DNA from: Xanthobacter tagetidis
GTDB taxonomy: Bacteria > Pseudomonadota > Alphaproteobacteria > Rhizobiales > Xanthobacteraceae
Assembly (NCBI RefSeq): GCF_003667445.1
Contig: NZ_RCTF01000002.1
Location: 293,502 to 357,501, forward strand
Reading direction: 5' to 3'
DNA: 64,000 nucleotides
The notes under the pieces are model-generated. The model saw nothing but the letters and a program-made list of their open reading frames with translations, did not search any database and was not told the origin of the DNA. Positions 63,054 through 64,000 of this stretch are shown in pieces. The translations under genes were made by a program, and so were the position numbers. Each line of letters starts with the position of its first letter. The stretch's first letter is position 1.

Positions 63054-63806
63054 TCAGGGGCGGCGCGCGAGGAAGTCGAGCACGCCTTGCTTGAACACCT
63101 TGTCGCCCACGGCGGGGTTGTGGTCGCGGTTGGGGATGTCGAGCGCCACCGCGTCCGGCATCAATGCCGCGAGCTTGTGGGCGTCGCCCGCCACCTTGTC
63201 GCGCGTGCCCACCGCCACCAGCACCGGCTGGTAGATGCGCGCCACCTCCGCCGGTTCCAGCACCTGGCGCGAGCCGCGGATGCAGGCGGCGAGTGCCTTC
63301 AGGTCCTGCTTGTTGGCATCGGCGAAGGACCGGAACATGCGCCCCATGGGGTCCGTGACGTCGTCAAGGCTCGGCGCCTCCATGGCGTCGGCGATGGACT
63401 GCGGCAGGCCGACCCCCTCCACCAGGTGATAGCCGAGGCCGCCCATCACCAGCGATCGCACTTCCTGCGGGAAATGCAGCGCCATCTGCGCCCCCACCCG
63501 CGCGCCCATGGAATAGCCGATGACGTCGGCGCGGGAGATGCCGAGATGGTCGAGCAGGCGCTTCGCGTCCTCCGCCATCAGCCGGGTGTCGTAGAGCGCG
63601 GGATCGTAGACCTTGCCGGAGGCGCCGTGGCCGCGATGGTCGAACGCGATCGCCCGGTAGCCGGCATCCACCAGCGTGCGCATCCAGGACGGGCCGACCC
63701 AGTTGATCTCCTTGGTGGAACCGAAGCCGTGGATGAGCAGCACCGGATCGCCCGCGCCCTCCTCGATGAAGGCGATGTCGATTCCGTCGGAGGCGAAGTG
63801 GGGCAT
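63054..63806 (-). CDS. Alpha/beta hydrolase
   Basis: The 250-residue enzyme has the oxyanion-hole region LLIHGFGSTKEINWVG, the nucleophile elbow VIGYSMGARVGAQ (Ser), and a likely acid and His in GTRDKVAG and NRDHNPAVGD. The motif FDHRGHGASGK is typical of esterases, lactonases and C-C hydrolases of this fold. It is a single leftward gene, convergent with the aminophosphonate operon and not obviously part of it. The substrate is unknown. Confidence 0.85.
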   Translation of the reverse strand: MPHFASDGIDIAFIEEGAGDPVLLIHGFGSTKEINWVGPSWMRTLVDAGYRAIAFDHRGHGASGKVYDPALYDTRLMAEDAKRLLDHLGISRADVIGYSMGARVGAQMALHFPQEVRSLVMGGLGYHLVEGVGLPQSIADAMEAPSLDDVTDPMGRMFRSFADANKQDLKALAACIRGSRQVLEPAEVARIYQPVLVAVGTRDKVAGDAHKLAALMPDAVALDIPNRDHNPAVGDKVFKQGVLDFLARRP

Positions 63807-63886
63807 GGCGGACCTTCTTGGCGGGCGCGGCGGCGCAGGCAGGCGGGCGGGGCGCCGAACTTAGAGCGCGCGCGGGCGAAAATGAA

Positions 63887-64000
63887 TCAGATTTGATCGG
63901 GCAGGCGCCCGCGCGGCCGCGGAAAGAGGATGCGCTTGCCGATCTGCACCCGCGCCGTGCCCGTGGGCGCCTGGCCGAGCCGCACGCCCTCCCGCCGCGC
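63887..64000 (-). CDS. C-terminal end of a gene entering from the right edge
   Basis: Thirty-seven codons end with TGA at 63889-63887, encoding a basic tail (TARVQIGKRILFPRPRGRLP). The start is outside the window. The tail faintly resembles the end of an excisionase-type DNA-binding protein but is too short to assign. Confidence 0.5.
   Translation of the reverse strand, partial: ARREGVRLGQAPTGTARVQIGKRILFPRPRGRLPDQI

Overview
The window is very GC-rich throughout and reads as chromosomal DNA of a free-living alphaproteobacterium of the Hyphomicrobiales. A Xanthobacteraceae-like genus fits best, but that is inference. The clues are the coxB-coxA-ctaB-coxF-ctaG-coxC-DUF983-surf1 order, an IalB protein, a BioZ-type biotin operon, a LysR/DUF1127 pair, many ABC uptake systems for small organics, and GTCATGCCCCGG-type palindromic repeats. 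I see no phage, insertion sequence, CRISPR array, rRNA or tRNA.

Layout. 1-1.8 kb: a partial solute-binding protein divergent from a GntR/UTRA regulator. 1.8-7.2 kb: a six-gene leftward alkanesulfonate operon (ssuE, two SsuA-like binding proteins, ssuD, ssuC, ssuB). 7.6-13.2 kb: a second leftward uptake and catabolism group (DUF2848 protein, binding protein, permease, ATPase, FAD monooxygenase, FCD-type GntR). 13.5-17.7 kb: a GFA protein, exonuclease III and an AlgI/AlgX-like O-acetylation pair. 17.9-26.4 kb: KefC-like and KefB-like transporters, a K+ channel, LysR, DUF1127, DUF937 and IalB proteins. 26.8-33.8 kb: the aa3-type cytochrome c oxidase cluster. 34-43.2 kb: an amino acid oxidase-like flavoprotein, P1 peptidase, panC, a MoxR/VWA pair, acuI with its TetR, and a cytochrome c fusion protein. 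43.4-47.8 kb: a sugar-acid operon (aldolase, dehydratase, Bug binding protein) divergent from a GntR regulator. 47.9-49.8 kb: a LuxR regulator and an outer-membrane protein. 49.9-54.9 kb: bioB-bioF-bioD-bioA-bioZ. 55.3-63 kb: an aminophosphonate uptake and degradation cluster. 63-64 kb: an alpha/beta hydrolase and a truncated gene.

The most notable unit is the aminophosphonate cluster: an AEP-type ABC transporter, an FAD oxidoreductase, phosphonoacetaldehyde hydrolase (PhnX) and a class III PLP enzyme, without the usual transaminase PhnW. Two non-classical entry enzymes may therefore feed PhnX, pointing to N-methyl- or hydroxy-aminoethylphosphonates as substrates. Also of interest are a K+ channel whose cyclic-nucleotide domain has lost its phosphate-binding residues, a molybdopterin-domain-like protein ending in cytochrome c, an 18-bp motif shared upstream of the two large uptake operons, and several palindromes sitting where autoregulating repressors should bind.

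Many operons are tightly packed with 4-nt ATGA, GTGA or TTGA overlaps. Long open frames opposite or out of frame with these genes are GC-driven shadows and are left out.
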